Shown piece by piece: positions 63,460-64,000 of a DNA stretch of 64,000 nucleotides. The notes beneath the pieces were generated by a model. The model searched no databases and was not told the origin of the DNA. It saw only the letters and a program-made list of their open reading frames with translations. The position numbers and the translations under genes are program-made. The first letter of the stretch is position 1, and each line of letters opens with the position of its first letter. The stretch spans positions 124,001 to 188,000 of the forward strand of contig NZ_JAGQDH010000004.1 in NCBI RefSeq assembly GCF_018069895.1, given 5' to 3'. The DNA comes from Roseovarius autotrophicus (lineage in GTDB: Bacteria > Pseudomonadota > Alphaproteobacteria > Rhodobacterales > Rhodobacteraceae).

Positions 63460-64000
63460 ATGTTCCGACAGTTTCTTTCCTCGGTCGCGGTGGCGGCACT
63501 GACCCTCGGTGCGCCCGCGATGGCGCAGGAAGACGCGCCCGCGCTTGATACCGTGATGGCGACGGTGGGCGAGACCGAGATCACGCTTGGCCATATGCTT
63601 GCGCTTCGCGCGAGCCTGCCCGAGCAATATGCCCAGTTGCCAGCTGAGATCCTGTTTCGCGGCGTGCTTGATCAGCTTGTGCAGCAAACCCTGCTGATGC
63701 AGGCACTCGATGGCGCGCCTTCGGCGGTCACGCTGCTGCGGCTCGACAACGAACGCCGCGCGATCCTTGCTTCCGAAGTGATCCAGAAGGTGACGGACGA
63801 CGCAGCGACCGAGGAGAATCTGCAGGCCGCCTATAACGCCGCATTCGCCGAGGCCGAGGACGAGACCGAGTATCGCGCGGCCCATATCCTTGTGGAAACC
63901 GAAGAAGAGGCCGCGCGCCTCGTGACCGAGATCGAGGACGGCGCGAATTTCGCCGCGCTGGCACAGGAACGTTCCATCGGCCCCTCCGGCCCCTCGGGCG
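63460..64000 (+). CDS. PpiC-type periplasmic peptidyl-prolyl isomerase (partial)
   Basis: 180 codons are visible, from the ATG at 63460 behind AAAAAGGA, to the window edge. A signal peptide (MFRQFLSSVAVAALTLGAPAMA) precedes a SurA-like N-terminal helical region. The start of the parvulin domain is YRAAHILVETEEEA, followed by FAALAQERSIGPSG. Likely a foldase for secreted proteins. In related genomes it is followed by argJ. Confidence 0.9.
   Translation, partial: MFRQFLSSVAVAALTLGAPAMAQEDAPALDTVMATVGETEITLGHMLALRASLPEQYAQLPAEILFRGVLDQLVQQTLLMQALDGAPSAVTLLRLDNERRAILASEVIQKVTDDAATEENLQAAYNAAFAEAEDETEYRAAHILVETEEEAARLVTEIEDGANFAALAQERSIGPSGPSG

Overview
The window is one continuous, GC-rich chromosomal segment of an alphaproteobacterium, most likely a Rhodobacterales/Roseobacter-group member. 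The grounds are high GC with long antisense reading frames, an alphaproteobacterial RpoH promoter before dnaK, typical Rhodobacterales neighbour pairs (argH with a tiny lipoprotein and a DUF2834 gene; lysA with a DUF4175/TIGR02302 gene; secA divergent from a PpiC foldase), a short-chain PHB locus, and a complete C-P lyase operon. I saw no rRNA, transposase, integrase, phage gene or CRISPR array. It reads as core chromosome with two specialised metabolic loci.

Layout. 1-9.8 kb: the tail of a probable D-amino-acid aminotransferase, a Wzc-type tyrosine kinase, an inositol-monophosphatase family gene, small enzymes, a soluble TerB-J protein, a GlcD-type FAD oxidase, a CoA-binding protein, a TrmH/RlmB methyltransferase, tRNA-Tyr and a putative glycosyltransferase. 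9.9-18.4 kb: glyoxalase-like gene, metY, a large PilM/PilP-like membrane protein of unknown role, a CPA2 antiporter, a DUF2244 gene, rnpB (RNase P RNA), an AmpD-type amidase and an excalibur-like lipoprotein. 18.4-23.4 kb: gatCA (no gatB here), a UPF0173 hydrolase, rluB, tadA and a LysR regulator. 23.4-30.4 kb: polyhydroxybutyrate metabolism (phaR, phaP, phaC, phaZ), followed by three alpha/beta hydrolases. 30.6-37.4 kb: thioredoxin-like protein, argH, small lipoprotein, DUF2834 protein, lysA and the DUF4175 protein. 37.5-44.3 kb: zinc-ribbon membrane protein, ftsEX-plsC, a 45-aa ORF, hisC, a TyrA-type dehydrogenase, an extensin-like protein and a small membrane protein. 44.4-53.7 kb: phosphonate operon transcribed as phnF-D-C-E-G-H-I-J-K-L-M. 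53.7-64 kb: dnaK-dnaJ, radC, a phosphate-binding/OmpA fusion, a secA-linked unknown, secA and the start of a PpiC foldase.

Regulation visible in the sequence. (1) Four sites of the form CTGC-N3-GCAG lie in front of phaR, phaP (two) and between phaC and phaZ; these are probable PhaR operators forming one local regulon. (2) A perfect PhoB box followed by a 12-bp palindrome lies upstream of phnF, suggesting PhoB activation plus PhnF repression of the whole phn operon. (3) A consensus alphaproteobacterial RpoH promoter precedes dnaK. (4) A TTGACC-N17 promoter for rnpB is embedded in the end of the amidase gene.

Most interesting unexplained items: the 720-aa PilM/GspL-like plus PilP/GspC-like protein with a thrice repeated RPRxRP motif; a short repeat (GAGTATTT, two variable bases, GGAACGATGAAG) that recurs in the sense orientation just after gene ends; a PhnK with a CxxC-x12-CxxC insertion before Walker A; and a possible small RNA or long 3' UTR ending in a strong terminator downstream of rlmB. 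I found no wholly novel defence-type or mobile system in the window.
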